Below are positions 33,218 through 44,386 of a stretch of 64,000 bases of DNA, piece by piece. Position 1 is the stretch's first letter, and every line of letters starts with the position of its first letter. The notes under the pieces were generated by a model, which saw nothing but the letters and a program-made list of their open reading frames with translations, searched no databases and had not been told where the DNA came from. This DNA comes from Hysterangium stoloniferum (lineage: Eukaryota > Basidiomycota > Agaricomycetes > Hysterangiales > Hysterangiaceae), in NCBI GenBank assembly GCA_015178975.1, contig WHVD01000077.1, positions 248,001-312,000 on the forward strand. The letters run 5' to 3'. The translations under genes and the position numbers were made by a program.

Positions 33218-33339
33218 GTTTGTTTTTTCAGTATATGTGGGGCAGTTCTTTTATGGTCAGTCAGGATTGGGTAAAGTTTTCAGGTTCGGGTTCAGTCAAT
33301 TCTTGTTAGTCAATTTCTGATATGGTTATAGTGTTTAGC

Positions 33340-33362
33340 AGCTTTGTTCAGGGCCCATAACC
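33340..33362 (-). promoter_or_regulatory. Candidate copia primer-binding site
   Basis: Directly inside the repeat end, the minus strand reads GGTTATGGGCCCTG. This resembles the complement of the anticodon region of initiator tRNA-Met (GGTTATGAGCCC expected), the internal tRNA site used by several copia elements. Comparison is from memory and has one mismatch. Confidence 0.5.
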
Positions 33363-33481
33363 TGTAACAAAATACACTCAGTCAATACGATAGTATACTT
33401 CAACTCTATTTGTTACCTGTAATGAAATATGCCATGGTACATTTTGTGAGCTAAGAGAAAGGAGGAACAAGATGATTATGA

Positions 33482-33523
33482 CATACCTCAGTCAATACAA
33501 TAGTATACTTCGACTGAGGTATG
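33482..33523. repeat. 42-bp hairpin CATACCTCAGTC...GACTGAGGTATG
   Basis: Perfect 12-bp arms around an 18-nt loop AATACAATAGTATACTTC. Versions of the CTCAGTCRATACRATAGTATAC motif recur at about 10004, 33381, 33691 and 34752, so this is a mobile or copied motif. Confidence 0.7.
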
Positions 33524-33717
33524 AAGCTATGAATACTGTACTGAAATATCTTACTGTCAATGTGACCATGTCACATTCATATATGTGTCTAAGGTACCAT
33601 TCCACTTGGTATGGCCATGTAGGCTTGACATAGACTTGTGCGCTAAGTGTAAGGTTGACACAGACTCGGGTGCTTGAGCCTATTTCAACAGTATACTATT
33701 TTATTGACTGAGGTATG

Positions 33718-34669
33718 TGTTAAGGAGTGCATGTGGAGCTTATCAGAGGATTTCCAGAGAAACCCATGGGAAAGCCGGTAGGACTTGGCTTCAGCTTATA
33801 GGCTGCACCCTCATGAGATCGTGTCATCCAATTTCAGACAGGTGGATGGGAATCCTGGGGAGTCCAGGAGTGGTTGGTGGGTTGAGAGGTTGGAGATTGC
33901 ATGATAGATAGGTCGGAGCCCATGGGCTCTGACAAGGTATTTAGCAGTGTGTTTCAAAGAGGAATAGAGTGGAAAATGTACCGAGATTACTGGGGGGAAT
34001 CTAAGCTGATTTTCTGCCTGGATTGTATGTACAACATCTGCTAGAATATATAGACTGTGGAATGTATGTCATACCAAATCCAGTAATAATGAAATCCAAA
34101 CTAGTAATAATGAAATCCAAACTAGTAATAATGAAATCCAAACTAGTAATAATGAAATCCAAACTAGTAATAATGAAATACAAACTAGTAATAATGAAAT
34201 CCAAACTAGTAATAATGAAATCCAAACTAGTAATAATGAAATCCAAACTAGTAATCATGAAATGAGATAAGTAAACACCAAAATGGTGTTAGGAATGGAA
34301 CAGAGTGGAGCAGAGTCTGAAACATGACAGGTCATTAGACCATAACGGGAATGGGGCAGGAGTGGAGTCTGAAATGTGACAGGTCATTTGACCATAACAG
34401 GAACAAGGCTCAGTTAGAGAGCTGTTGGGTTTTCCGAGTGGAGTCTGGTGACTGATGCGTGGGACAGGGTCAGGAATAGACAGGGATGATATACATGGGG
34501 TCCAGGCAGGTATTCTGGTGACTGGTACATGAGATAATGAAGGTCGGGCAAGGACAGCTCTGATGTTTGGGTTCTGGCAGGTATTCTGGTAAACTGATAA
34601 CTGGTGCATGTAGGGTGCAGGTACATATAGGGTAGTGCCTGGAGTCCAGCAGATTTTCCAGTCATAACA
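33718..34669 (-). mobile_element. Solo gypsy LTR, 952 bp, TSD GTATG
   Basis: It starts TGTTAAGGAGTG and ends CCAGTCATAACA; GTATG is found at 33713-33717 and 34670-34674. It is homologous to 11486-12285, and its extra length is due to the 21-bp repeat array at 34081-34263. Confidence 0.92.
34081..34263 (+). repeat. 21-bp tandem array inside a solo LTR
   Basis: Eight to nine copies of TAATAATGAAATCCAAACTAG in perfect 21-bp register (AAACTAG at 34098, 34119 and so on to 34245). Homologous LTRs at 11870 and 35215 have one unit. Confidence 0.95.
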
Positions 34670-34831
34670 GTATGTCATAATCTTGTTTCTCCTTTCTCTT
34701 AGCTCACAAAATGTACCATAGCGTATTTCATTACAGGTAACAAATAGAGTCAAAGTATACTATTGTATCAACTGAGTGTATTTCGTTACATGAAGAAATG
34801 GGTGAACTGCCCCTTGGAAAAAGGTGGTTTC

Positions 34832-36375
34832 TGTTAAGGTGCATACACAAAGGGTTTCCAGAGAAACCCACAGGAAATCTGGTAGGACTTGGCTTCAGCT
34901 TATAGGCTGTGCCCTCATGAGATCATCTTGTACAACTTCAAACAGGCAGACAGGAATCCCACGGAGTCCAGGCAGGGTTCGTGGGTTGAGAGGTTGGGGA
35001 GTCAAGATAGATAAGTTGGAGGTCAAGTGATAGATGAGTCGGAGCCCATGGGCTCCAATGAGTAAGAATGGTGTGTTTCAAAGAGGAATTTAGAGTGGAA
35101 AATATACTAAGATTAGTGGGGAGAATCTAAGCTGATTTTCTGACTGGATTGTATGTACAACATCTGCCAGACTATATAGACTGTGGAATGAATAACATAC
35201 CAAATCCAGTAATAATGAAAACTAAACTAGCAAACATAAAACGAGATAAATAAACACCAAACTTGGTGTTAGGAATGGAACAGAGTGGCGTGGAGTTGTT
35301 ATGACTGTGTTGCAACCTGACGGTCCCCAAGGTTATTGCCGCCTATCAATGTTTCAAGTTATCGATCAAGTCATTGCATCAGAAACCGTTGGTCACCCAA
35401 CACTGACATATGCTTTCACAGTGATCAAACCCCATTTATGTCCCCAACAAATTATACTCGTACTATCTGATACGTCCCTTTTTATTAAGATGATCCATTC
35501 TACTCTATGTTTCACATATGCCCATATATACTTGTAACCCTTGGACTATTTCCTTTTCTCATAATCCCACTCTCGGTTAATCACGGCCTCCGAACTTATC
35601 GTAACCTTCCCATTCCTAGTCAAGTTTATTTGTCAAATAATGTTTCTGCTCTTCCCTTAGTTAGTATTTTCTAGACGCCAATAACTTGTATATGAACCCG
35701 CTGTAGTTGTAGTTACTAGGCAATCAGAATATCGACTCAGAACACCCACTTACATCTCCATTGACTTTACACTAAGTATCCCGCTCCCCACCTTCACATG
35801 CACTCGCCCACTCTTGGTCCCCAACCCCCTTGGCCCGACACTCGACTTATCCTTCGGTCCTGAGTGGCAACTCACTGTGAGGAACTTGTTAGGACTAGTC
35901 TTTGCCCGTCTGAAATTTAAGGACACCTGACAGTTACTTGTGAGGGTGCAGCACATAAGCTGAAGCCAAGTCCTTCCAATCGGTCCCCATCAGCCTACCA
36001 ACATTAGTCAGTTTTCAGTTCTTAACAGGAGTCCAAATTGTGACAGGTCATGAAACCATAATGGGAACAGGGCAGGAGTGGAGTCCAAATCGTGACAGGT
36101 CATTTGACTATAACAGGAATGGGGCTCAGTTAGAGGGCTGACAGGTTTTCTGAGCAGGGTCTGGTGACTGATGTGTGGGATGGGGTTGGAGATAGACAGG
36201 GATAGAGTCTGGCGGGTATTCCAGTGACTGGTACATGAAGTAACGAAGGTCAAGTGTGGACAAGTCTGACATACAGAGTCCAGTGGGTTTTCCAGTAAAC
36301 TGATAATTGGTGTGTATAGGGTGTGGGTGCATATAAGTTAGTGCCCAGAGTCCAGCAGGATTTCTGGTTGTAACA
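34832..36375 (-). mobile_element. Solo gypsy LTR, TSD GTTTC, split by a second solo LTR
   Basis: The outer LTR begins TGTTAAGGTGCA and ends GGTTGTAACA, with GTTTC at 34827-34831 and 36376-36380. Without the inner insertion and one duplicated pentamer it is about 808 bp, like the copy at 11486-12285. It is CpG-poor. Confidence 0.92.
35297..36027 (+). mobile_element. Inner solo gypsy LTR, 731 bp, TSD GGAGT
   Basis: It begins TGTTATGACTGTG and ends CAGTTCTTAACA, with GGAGT at 35292-35296 and 36028-36032. Orientation is opposite to the outer LTR. It keeps the family box GCACATAAGCTGAAGCCAAG but is CpG-richer (CGGTCC, GCCGCC, TACGTCC), so it is younger. Confidence 0.92.
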
Positions 36376-36380
36376 GTTTC

Positions 36381-37201
36381 ATTACCAATTCCAACACTAT
36401 TTTTATCCTAATTTAGCTATTTTACCTGGAATATTCCAGGAGTTTCCGCCCATACATATATGATGATGTAAAGTTCCCGCATGTCATGTGGTCACTGCCC
36501 GCATGTCACACTCCTCTTCACATTTGTGACAAGTCGTCACATTTTGTGACTGTCACTTGTTGTGATAACTGTCACCTGTTGTGACAAAGACTCCTGTGTG
36601 TCATGTAATAGGTGCTAGGTGGCCAATTTTGAAGATATATAGTTAAAAAAGAATAAAAGGTAGAAATTCCATAGCCCACTTGGTTTATAAGATAAAAATA
36701 CAAAATAAATTGGATAATTTTTACATAATTCAAGAGAATATTGTACAATTTTATTATGGGCTTTTTGTTTGCAATTTCCTTTCAGGAAATTGAGAAAAAT
36801 AGAAAAAACCTTAAAAATACATAACACAATACACTGTGGTCCTGTCAACTTGTGTGACCTGCCTGTGAGCCTATTTGACAACAGGTTTTCATGGTTAGAG
36901 ATCTGGACTTGTCCAAGTAACTCTGCTGAGCCATGGAGGTGAACCTCGCTATTCGTCCTTCCGCTGATAATCTATGAAAATTTCATTATGGGATGGCATG
37001 CGCCTACGCCGTGCTTCCTACTCTGAATCAGAAATTGGGAGCACTCATATTTTTCATTTACTGTGCCGGTGCGGCATAGGCGGCCATCACGCTTCCCCTG
37101 AGCATTTTTCATGCATGTGCACATATTTTGAATGTGTAAATGACAAGAGGCAGACAGGTATGTCCAATTGGACTGCATTACTTTACATGTAGTTTTCTCT
37201 C
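36381..37201. other. Spacer with a cluster of TGTCAC/GTGACA motifs
   Basis: 36475-36605 contains about ten TGTCAC, GTCACA or GTGACA hexamers in both orientations, like the transposon-end array at 19480-19568. The AT-rich remainder has no recognised gene. This marks the edge between the repeat-rich and gene-bearing parts. Confidence 0.5.
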
Positions 37202-39470
37202 TTACGCAATAATGCCATGCTTCACCTTGATCAAATCAGCAGCTTTCTCAGCAATCGTATAAATAGGAGATTGAATGTGGCATTCAGGCAGAAGGGGCTA
37301 TATCGCAAAATATATAAGATAGCTCTATGCATGGAATTGTACAACTCACGAAGACCGAAGCGTCGACAACTCTCACACCAGCAACGCCCTTTACAAGTAA
37401 TTTTGAATCTACCACTCCCCCTTTCGCGCCGGACGGAGACATGGCAGCACCTCCTCCAGGGTGATTAATAGTCGCAGAGAAATTGCGTGCAAATTCCGCC
37501 TTCTCCTCGTCTGTAGTGGCATTGGCGAGCGCACCGTACGGGCCCTTTACGAAACCCTCCCAGGGCGACGCCTTGATGAATTCCGCTGCATCTTTGATGG
37601 CTTGGACGATCGCGAAGATGTCGAATTCTGTGGAGAGAAGAGCGAGGTCGATCAATGGCTTTGCGAACGGATCGGAGGAGGCTAGGGTGATAGAGCCGCC
37701 TGGTGGAGGGCTTTAGTTAGCATTCGGTATTCGGTATAAATACGGCGGGTGATGCGTACGGGAAGTAGGAGAGACGACGCCTGCGAGTATGCTCATGTAG
37801 AATCCCTCACTGGGAGGGGCGACTGGCCCAAATGGCGCAAATCCGCCCTTGTGATGCATTAGTTCACAAGACGGGACATGCAAGCTGGCTCTGTGCATCA
37901 ACTTACCACAAAAATAAGCTCAGTATGGGCGGAATGTGGCCCGGATGCGGGATCCTCGACTTTCTTGAATATGGGAGAGTCCTCGGGAATCCTCAAATAA
38001 CCTTGTGTGTTCGCTGGTGAGAGTACGAAAAGGCCTTGCTGTGATTCTTGCCATTGCTGCATGGTCTTTCCAAATAAACCATGGTCCCTTAACAAAGCAT
38101 CGAATGTCTTTTCTGAATCCACACGGTAGTAGTTTGCTACGAGAGGATGGTCGAAAATATTTTTGCCGACGTCGGGTATGTCGACGATGGGTTTGATCCC
38201 CTTTTCTTGAAGCTCCGCCTTGGGACCTATTCCGGAGAGAAGCAGGATGTGTGGCGATCCTACAACGCCTCCTGAGAGAATAACCTCGTGCCGAGCGCTG
38301 ATCTGGTACCTCTGGTCTAGGGGTGGAAGATTCCCAAATAAATACATGAGTTTTAGGGTAAATATTTACATTTCGATTCACCTGCGGCACCTTTGGCGAC
38401 TTCCACCATCTTGAATTCAGGAACGCCGTCAGCGGAACCAGATTGAATCAGTCTGGTTACATGAGTCGTCTGCAGTATGTCGAGGTTAGGACGCTCCAGG
38501 GCCGGTTCCAAATACGCCGTGGCAGCGCTACTCCGTTTTCCTTTGCCGACAGCAGATTGCATAAGACCTGAGTGACAGCGTTAATTACTGAAAAGGGTCA
38601 AAAATTACATTCGAACGCACTAAATCCAAGGCACTTTCCTGCGTTCAGGTCTTGGTTGTACGCGAAACGCCCTCCTAGCTGTTTGCTAGACTGGATGACG
38701 CGCGAATCGAGTTCTGTAGGGTATCCAGGTACACTGACTTCGATGGGACCGTGTCCGTGTGCAGCGGGTATCGTTTCTCCCGTAGTATCGTGTCCATCTG
38801 CCGGTGGTACAAGATGTGAGGTCTGTTCTGTTTTAATATCATGAAGGCTGGTGAGGGAGAATATATCAAACCTTTTTATAGTACTTCTCTACCTCTTTCC
38901 AGGACCAGCCTTCGTCTTCGGTTAAAGAGGCCCATTTATCCCAAAGGTCATTCGAAGCGCGATTCCACGTCATTAAATCTTCCGAAGTATAAGCTTCCAA
39001 GTGAATATTTGGTATAAGATATATTTACTGATGACGCTAGATCCACCGAGGACCTGACCCCGCGGCAACGGGACAGTACGGCCATTCAGGCTAGATTGCG
39101 GGGTCGTTTCAAATTTCCAGTCGAGATCGCTTCCAGCCAATGTAACACCCAGGAATGGTATCACCGTGTGCACATTGCCCGCCGCACTGCGATGGTAGTA
39201 TTGCACATAGTCAGCCACGCAACGTCGACGACGGTGCTACCCCAACCGCGAACCTTGCACCCGCTTCGATTACTAGTACTTTAACATCTGGACTCTCTGA
39301 TAATCTGTTGGCCAAGACGCAACCTGCAGTGCCCCCTTTACGGCACACCGTACTAATTAATGCCGAAGATCGGACGGAGATCTGAGGGAAGACATGGACT
39401 AACCACCGACAATAATGAAATCGTACTGGGAGTGAGGCAGATCTGCAGGAGATGCTAGGATTTTACCCAT
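37202..39470 (-). CDS. GMC oxidoreductase (aryl-alcohol oxidase-like), 10 exons, no signal peptide
   Basis: FAD-dependent alcohol oxidase/dehydrogenase of the GMC family. Exons on the minus strand: 39470-39404, 39335-39254, 39186-39029, 38978-38872, 38822-38621, 38567-38382, 38316-37907, 37847-37760, 37699-37350, 37297-37202; 1746 nt, 581 residues, all phases agree. Motifs: FAD-binding YDFIIVGGGTAGCVLANRL (~16-34); GMC signature 1 GRTVPLPRGQVLGGSSVIN; signature 2 SGGVVGSPHILLLSGIG; catalytic His in INHPGGGAAM and a second in CHIQSP; C-terminal IYTIAEKAADLIK. The protein starts MGKILASPADLPHSQYDF, so it lacks a secretion signal and probably acts inside the cell, unlike its two paralogues. It is transcribed away from the 7TM/GMC pairs. 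Substrate unknown. The start is the only ATG in frame close to the FAD motif. Confidence 0.9.
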
Positions 39471-40584
39471 GATTGCGTAATGGGAGATAGCTGTGGTTGA
39501 TGAGTGGGTTTTTTTAATATGACAATGCGCGTACTACAGGGTTGTCACAAGAATTCTTCACTGAACCGTGACCTTCATTCACATGAGGCAATATCTCAGA
39601 CAGTATTTGTAACCATTCGTAATCCTCGGGTTCTCTCATATTCCCGGCAATCAGCTAGTGATTCCTGTGCGGTTGTGTGGCGCCTCGGCGGAACTAGCGG
39701 GTCAAACTGTTTTTTTTTGTCGGGACGGAGTTCGACAGCTGGCCGCCTATGAATAAATAAATATTTTGACACGTTTTTTATTTGCTATGGGGGAAATGCC
39801 ACTTTATAAGGAGATGTCACTCCCCAAGAAATAATGACCCCGAACTACGTCATTCGAAGGGGGTGATTCCCGGTAGTTTCCGTTGAATAAAAATAGCTGC
39901 ACAGTCTAAGTGCTTCTTCTCCCCGATTTATTTCTCATACGTGAATCTCTGTTTCGCATGACTGTTGAGAATAAAGTTTGATTAGTCCGCAGCCAAATCG
40001 GAATGTCTTCCGAGTACAGCACACGTTTGTATTCTGGTAATGAGACGCGGACGCCGTGGTTTGCAAGTTATGATTTGTTGTTAGATCAACACGGATCATG
40101 ATTCCTGTACTTCTTACCTCTTAGATGCACAGAAGTACCTATACATTCGTAGGAACATCGTGTATGGACTTCCTTCAGTTTTCAGCCCTCGTATTGATAG
40201 TACCAAACCCTGACGTGACATGGAAGATGGCCACCATGTGCCCATGTGATAGTATCACCATACACTGCTGAATCGCAGATCACGAACTGCCATCGTGCAT
40301 CAAAATTCTGTATGACATCACCTAATCTTTAGAGTTGAGCTCGCAGTCATTAGGGAATAATTGCCCAATAGAGAAGGTCTCAAGCTTGTTAATTCCCCTC
40401 ACATTCATTGCCACTTTGATTGACTCATCTTACCGCATAAGTACTCAAGGACACTGTTGAGGTGAATTCCAACTCGGGCCGAATATCGCAATCATTAATG
40501 CAGTGTACTTGTCCCGATAAATTTTAGGCTTGCGCATCAAGCATGAATTCAGTGAAGAATCTATAAATAATCTGATCGGGCATC
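39471..40584. other. Intergenic region
   Basis: Upstream region of the minus-strand GMC gene and of the tRNA gene. No open frame with recognisable content. Confidence 0.5.
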
Positions 40585-40669
40585 GGTTTCATGGTCTAGA
40601 GGTATGATACTTCCTTTGGGTGTTTCTGCCGTTTGGAAGTGGTCCCGAGTTCGAATCTTGGTGAGACCC
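40585..40669 (+). tRNA. tRNA-Pro (anticodon TGG) with 13-nt intron
   Basis: Full cloverleaf: acceptor stem GGTTTCA (40585-40591) with TGAGACC (40662-40668, one G-T pair) and discriminator C; D arm TGGTCTAGAGGTATGAT; anticodon stem CTTCC/GGAAG (40610-40614 with 40635-40639); loop TTTGGG plus T with anticodon TGG; T arm CCGAG-TTCGAAT-CTTGG. The intron is 40621-40633, one base after the anticodon, the standard position for nuclear tRNA introns. It reads UGG at Pro CCN codons. Confidence 0.95.
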
Positions 40670-40676
40670 TTTTTTT
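40670..40676 (+). terminator. RNA polymerase III T-run terminator
   Basis: Seven T directly after the tRNA-Pro discriminator base. Confidence 0.85.
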
Positions 40677-42948
40677 GCATCGGATGGTGATCACTGCGAT
40701 CAATGGCCGACCCGGTCTATTCCTTATACCAGATTAGTAAATGCATGAGTCCTGATATTTGCGTTCCACCAAAGAGATAACTAACTACTATACTACTTCT
40801 GATGATCATGACTTTAATGAGTACGTTGCAGACCTGCTACTAATTCCCACGTGATCCGATCTGGAAATACCATTGCATGTTACAGTTTCTGCCTCTCTCT
40901 CATGCTCCTTTCGGAATTAGATCAAAGTAAGAAACTGTTCTTTAAGTCACCCGGGGAAGTTTAAGGTCTACAGATATCTATAGCGACCCGTGCCACAACT
41001 GCTGTTACTGTCCGCATAATTTCACACATAGGTTTGCGGGTAGTGGGCTTGGATCCTTTAATCACAGGCCCACTCTTGGAGACGTGTTATCATAACAACA
41101 TATTTTTTTATCCCATCCATACATCCCACATTTCAGATCTTCATATGCCTGGTCGTGACAGGTGTTAACTGTATTTGTGTCACTATTCACATCATGTCAC
41201 TTGACCATTCTCAGAGTTTGCTTCGAGTTGACTGCTCTGTCAATGCTCACATGCCATCGCTCGAGTACCTTTATCCCCATGTGCGTTTCGCCGTAACAAA
41301 GGCGGGCAAGACGGGGAAATGATCACAAGGCAGAGTGCGTCTGCGGAATCGTTGTTTATATCTGTTGTGGCCTGTCGGTTCGCTTCCGCAGCAGAGCAAC
41401 CACTCCCGCCATGCAATTTGCGATTCCCTTCTACGTACGTTTGTTCATATATTTCACTTCGGGATCCGGCCGGCTGGAGTGCCCTCTTCGCAGTAGCAGC
41501 TGCTGGGCACAATTTACCCCACGATGATGTCCAATGAATGTGCTGTGATTTTCAATTGAACGTCAAGGACGACGGTTGAAGGAGCTCCCAGTGAACATAT
41601 ACCAGACACATAGAAACTGTCATGAAGCTGAGAGGTTCTTGATAGAGGTTGCCTTCATCGGAGTTGACATTGAACATTACCCACCTTGAGCAGCACTTCA
41701 CAAGCAATCATTTGAGCCCCATCCATTATCCAAACATTTAGAAAATTAGATGCATAATAGGGACACTCGCGTTGAAAGGCGATTTTCAAAAGCAACTTCG
41801 GATTACAAAGGCTGTCATTTCGACGAACAGGGTTTCTTCACTTTATTATAACAAAAGTGCCCTGTTTACCCCGGTGATATCGGCGACATTAATAATAACA
41901 TTAACGCCTGATGCTAGGGAGTTCTTGGGAATTCCGCTAAGTCGGCTTTCATTGTAATTCTGCGAACCAACCTGCTGGTTCCTCAGATTTGATGGATTTT
42001 CCAAAACAGCATCTTTTATGATGTGTGCCATGTGGCGATGCGTATTATAGGCCCGATATTTCTAACTTGAAGCACATTACGAGTTATTGGCAAGACTGGT
42101 TTACGTGGTATACGCGCCCACTTATGGGCCTGAAAAAGCCCTCCTGGGGCCTTGTCGCTAGAGAATTACGGTTTACTGTTCAGACATGATTTATGTCCCA
42201 TTAATGTCGAATGAGTAGCTAACCGAGGGTCCTAACCTTATTTTTTGCTAGATAACACTGACAGGTGAAGGATCCATGTGAGCCGTTGTCTGCTAGTTGG
42301 GAGAGTCAACGCAACGATAGAGGTATATCCCACCTATCTGCTCATTTGATTACCGAGGTGTGTCATTAAAAGACGATCATAATGATAGCAACTAGCATGC
42401 CAGTGTTATATTTTTGGCATTTCTCTGAACCCACACAATGGATCTGAATCTAATGAAGGTAATTTATGCTGACACCATCATCGAAACGTACATCGAAGCT
42501 ACACATTTTATTAGACAACCTATATATCGTTGTAAGAATCAAAAACTCATGTGCTATACAAATTCTTGATTGGATTGGATCTAGGCTGCTCACCACTTTA
42601 TCACTGAACACACGTTCATAACGTCCTCCATTTGATGACAACTCTTTTCATATACTCGAATCCCCCTCTCCTATTACGCCAGGATAACGCTAGGCCAACG
42701 GTAGTGCCAAATCTGATGACCTATCCTTTTTACTTTTTGCAAATCAGCATGATATCGGACACTATGTGGCTGGGAATCTCTGGGCGGAAGAAGCACCTGA
42801 GCGCTTCGCGACATAGTGCCGTTCATTTCCCGGAGTTTGAACCCGATATGCGACTCACGCGGCGATACCTTCTAAGGTAGCCCGAATTGGAATAGTAAGG
42901 TTTTAAAAGGAAGATGAGAATTCGTTACCCACCCTTGCAACCTCCACA
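40677..42948. other. Intergenic region
   Basis: 2.3 kb with only short open frames (for example 41319-41537 plus, 42632-42880 plus) and no recognised domain or splice structure. Confidence 0.45.
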
Positions 42949-44386
42949 ATGTCAGCACCACCACCCCCCGGGCCACCAACTGGTATTCCTCCATTTATCG
43001 CTCAACTGTGAGTGTCATTTCTTATGATCGTGGTCCTCATTGCTGAAGATCAATTGAAGGACAGGGCCTTTGGTAAGCTAACGTGTCAGACGTAAAAACA
43101 CAGCTACTGAGGCTGTACCTCGCTTTAGCTACTTGGGCATCTCTTCAACTGGGGTCTATTCGGATGTCTTGCTGTGCAAGCTTGTGAGTGTCAATTATCT
43201 TTTTCTGCACGAAAGTCTAACGTGTACATGTTCCCGCTAGATGTATACTACTTAGCCTTTCCTAATGACCGCACACTTCCAAAACTCATTGTGGGCTGGG
43301 TGATGATCTTAGAAACTCTCCAAACCGTTCTTTCAACGAAGGATGCATTTCGTAATTTCGGAACGGGATGGGGCAATTTCGAGGACCTTAATGAAATCGG
43401 ATTGTTGTGGTTTAGTGTTCCATTCTTAGGCTCAATCAGTGAATGCCCCCCTTTCTCTTCATGTTTGCGAGGCACTGACGTTTTACAGTCACCACAACCT
43501 CCCAGCTGTTTTTCGGATGGCGAATCTTTGTCCTGGCTCAAAAGCCGTATCTCCCAATCGCCGTGCTTTTGGTAAGTCCTGCGTTACCGACATTACCCAT
43601 AAGCTCACAACCCGTTTATGAAGCTTTCCCTGGTTCAATGTGGCGCTGGAATGGCGGCCGGGATCCGCGCACACATGCTGGGTCTGTTTTCCGAAGTGCA
43701 AAGCCACACCTTCCCAATCACCTCGGTCCGTACTCCCACCCCATACTCCACATTTTCCACTTACACAATATGTTACAGGTATGGCTAGGGAGTTCCGCAC
43801 TTTGCGATGTTACTGTCGCCGCTAGCATGATTTATTATTTGACCAACTCCCGAACTGGCTTCAGGCAAACCGACCTCCTCCTGACCAAATTCATCAGAAT
43901 TACTGTCGAGACAGGCCTGGTCTGCGCAACGTTTGCCATTTTGGACCTGTCGTTCTTTGTCGCTTTCCAAAACAACAACTACCACCTCGCACCATCGATT
44001 GCATTGTCCAAGCTGTATGCCAACAGTCTTCTAGTGGTGTGTTTGGTCCATCACCAGAATGCGTACACTCGGTTAACTTTATTCCGTATATCAGGTCCTC
44101 AATGCCAGAGTGCGAATATCGGGTGGAAGAGGCATCTCGGCGCCAGCCGACGACGATTATACCCTTTCATATCCTTCGACATCGACAATGCGAGGATCTG
44201 TGAATGTGAAAAAAACCTACGGCAATAGCGTGCAGGTGCTAACCACATCGAGCCAAATTGTCGATGACATTCCATTGACGAGTGTAAGGCCCTTTTAAAA
44301 TCGGACCTGAAACAAGTAACCTATGCCTTTTCTAGAGCTCAAAGTACCTCAATGCGTCGTATGGGAAGCAGGGTGACTTGGTATGA
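42949..44386 (+). CDS. DUF6534-type seven-transmembrane protein, copy 1, 9 exons
   Basis: Fungal integral membrane protein of the family annotated as DUF6534; function unknown. Exons: 42949-43007, 43060-43072 (13 nt), 43129-43183, 43241-43438, 43489-43571, 43624-43725, 43779-44036, 44095-44283, 44336-44386; 1008 nt, 335 residues, all phases agree. The N-terminus is short and Pro-rich (MSAPPPPGPPTGIPP). Hydrophobic segments include LLLGHLFNWGLFGCLAVQ, LIVGWVMILETLQTVL, GLLWFSVPFLGSI, LPIAVLLLSLVQCGAGM and ALCDVTVAASMIYYL; the DUF6534 block runs from there to LNARVRI. The cytoplasmic tail is polar and ends YGKQGDLV. The last exon is called because both paralogues have GT..AG sites there and a short shared tail style. 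Reading through instead would stop at 44298. It lies 1.0 kb upstream of a GMC gene on the same strand. Confidence 0.88.

Larger units (their letters stand above)
33363..34790 (-). repeat. Copia-type LTR with long inverted termini, interrupted
   Basis: The left end (TGTAACAAAATACACTCAGT...) and right end (...ACTGAGTGTATTTCGTTACA) are inverted copies over roughly 120 bp: 33363-33484 against about 34675-34790, sharing AGCTAAGAGAAAGGAG. The candidate primer site follows directly on the minus strand. Inside are a reversed copy of the TGTTGAAATAGG repeat (33690 downwards), a small hairpin, and the solo gypsy LTR 33718-34669. It may instead be the terminal repeats of a DNA element. Confidence 0.45.

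Noticed and set aside
34001..34265. Repetitive proteins on both strands across the 21-bp array
   Set aside because: Artefact of a tandem repeat with unit length divisible by three and no stop; it lies inside a solo LTR.
37483..37716. Plus-strand frames across the minus-strand GMC gene
   Set aside because: Shadows of the GC-rich coding exons; the minus-strand model accounts for all motifs and phases.
41240..41512. 90-codon minus-strand frame in the intergenic region
   Set aside because: No domain, no splice signals, and overlapped by an equally long plus-strand frame.
44284..44298. Stop at 44298 as the natural end of 7TM copy 1
   Set aside because: Both 7TM genes have a GT donor just before (44284 and 51143) and a TAG acceptor leading to a short exon with a conserved position; splicing gives comparable tails.
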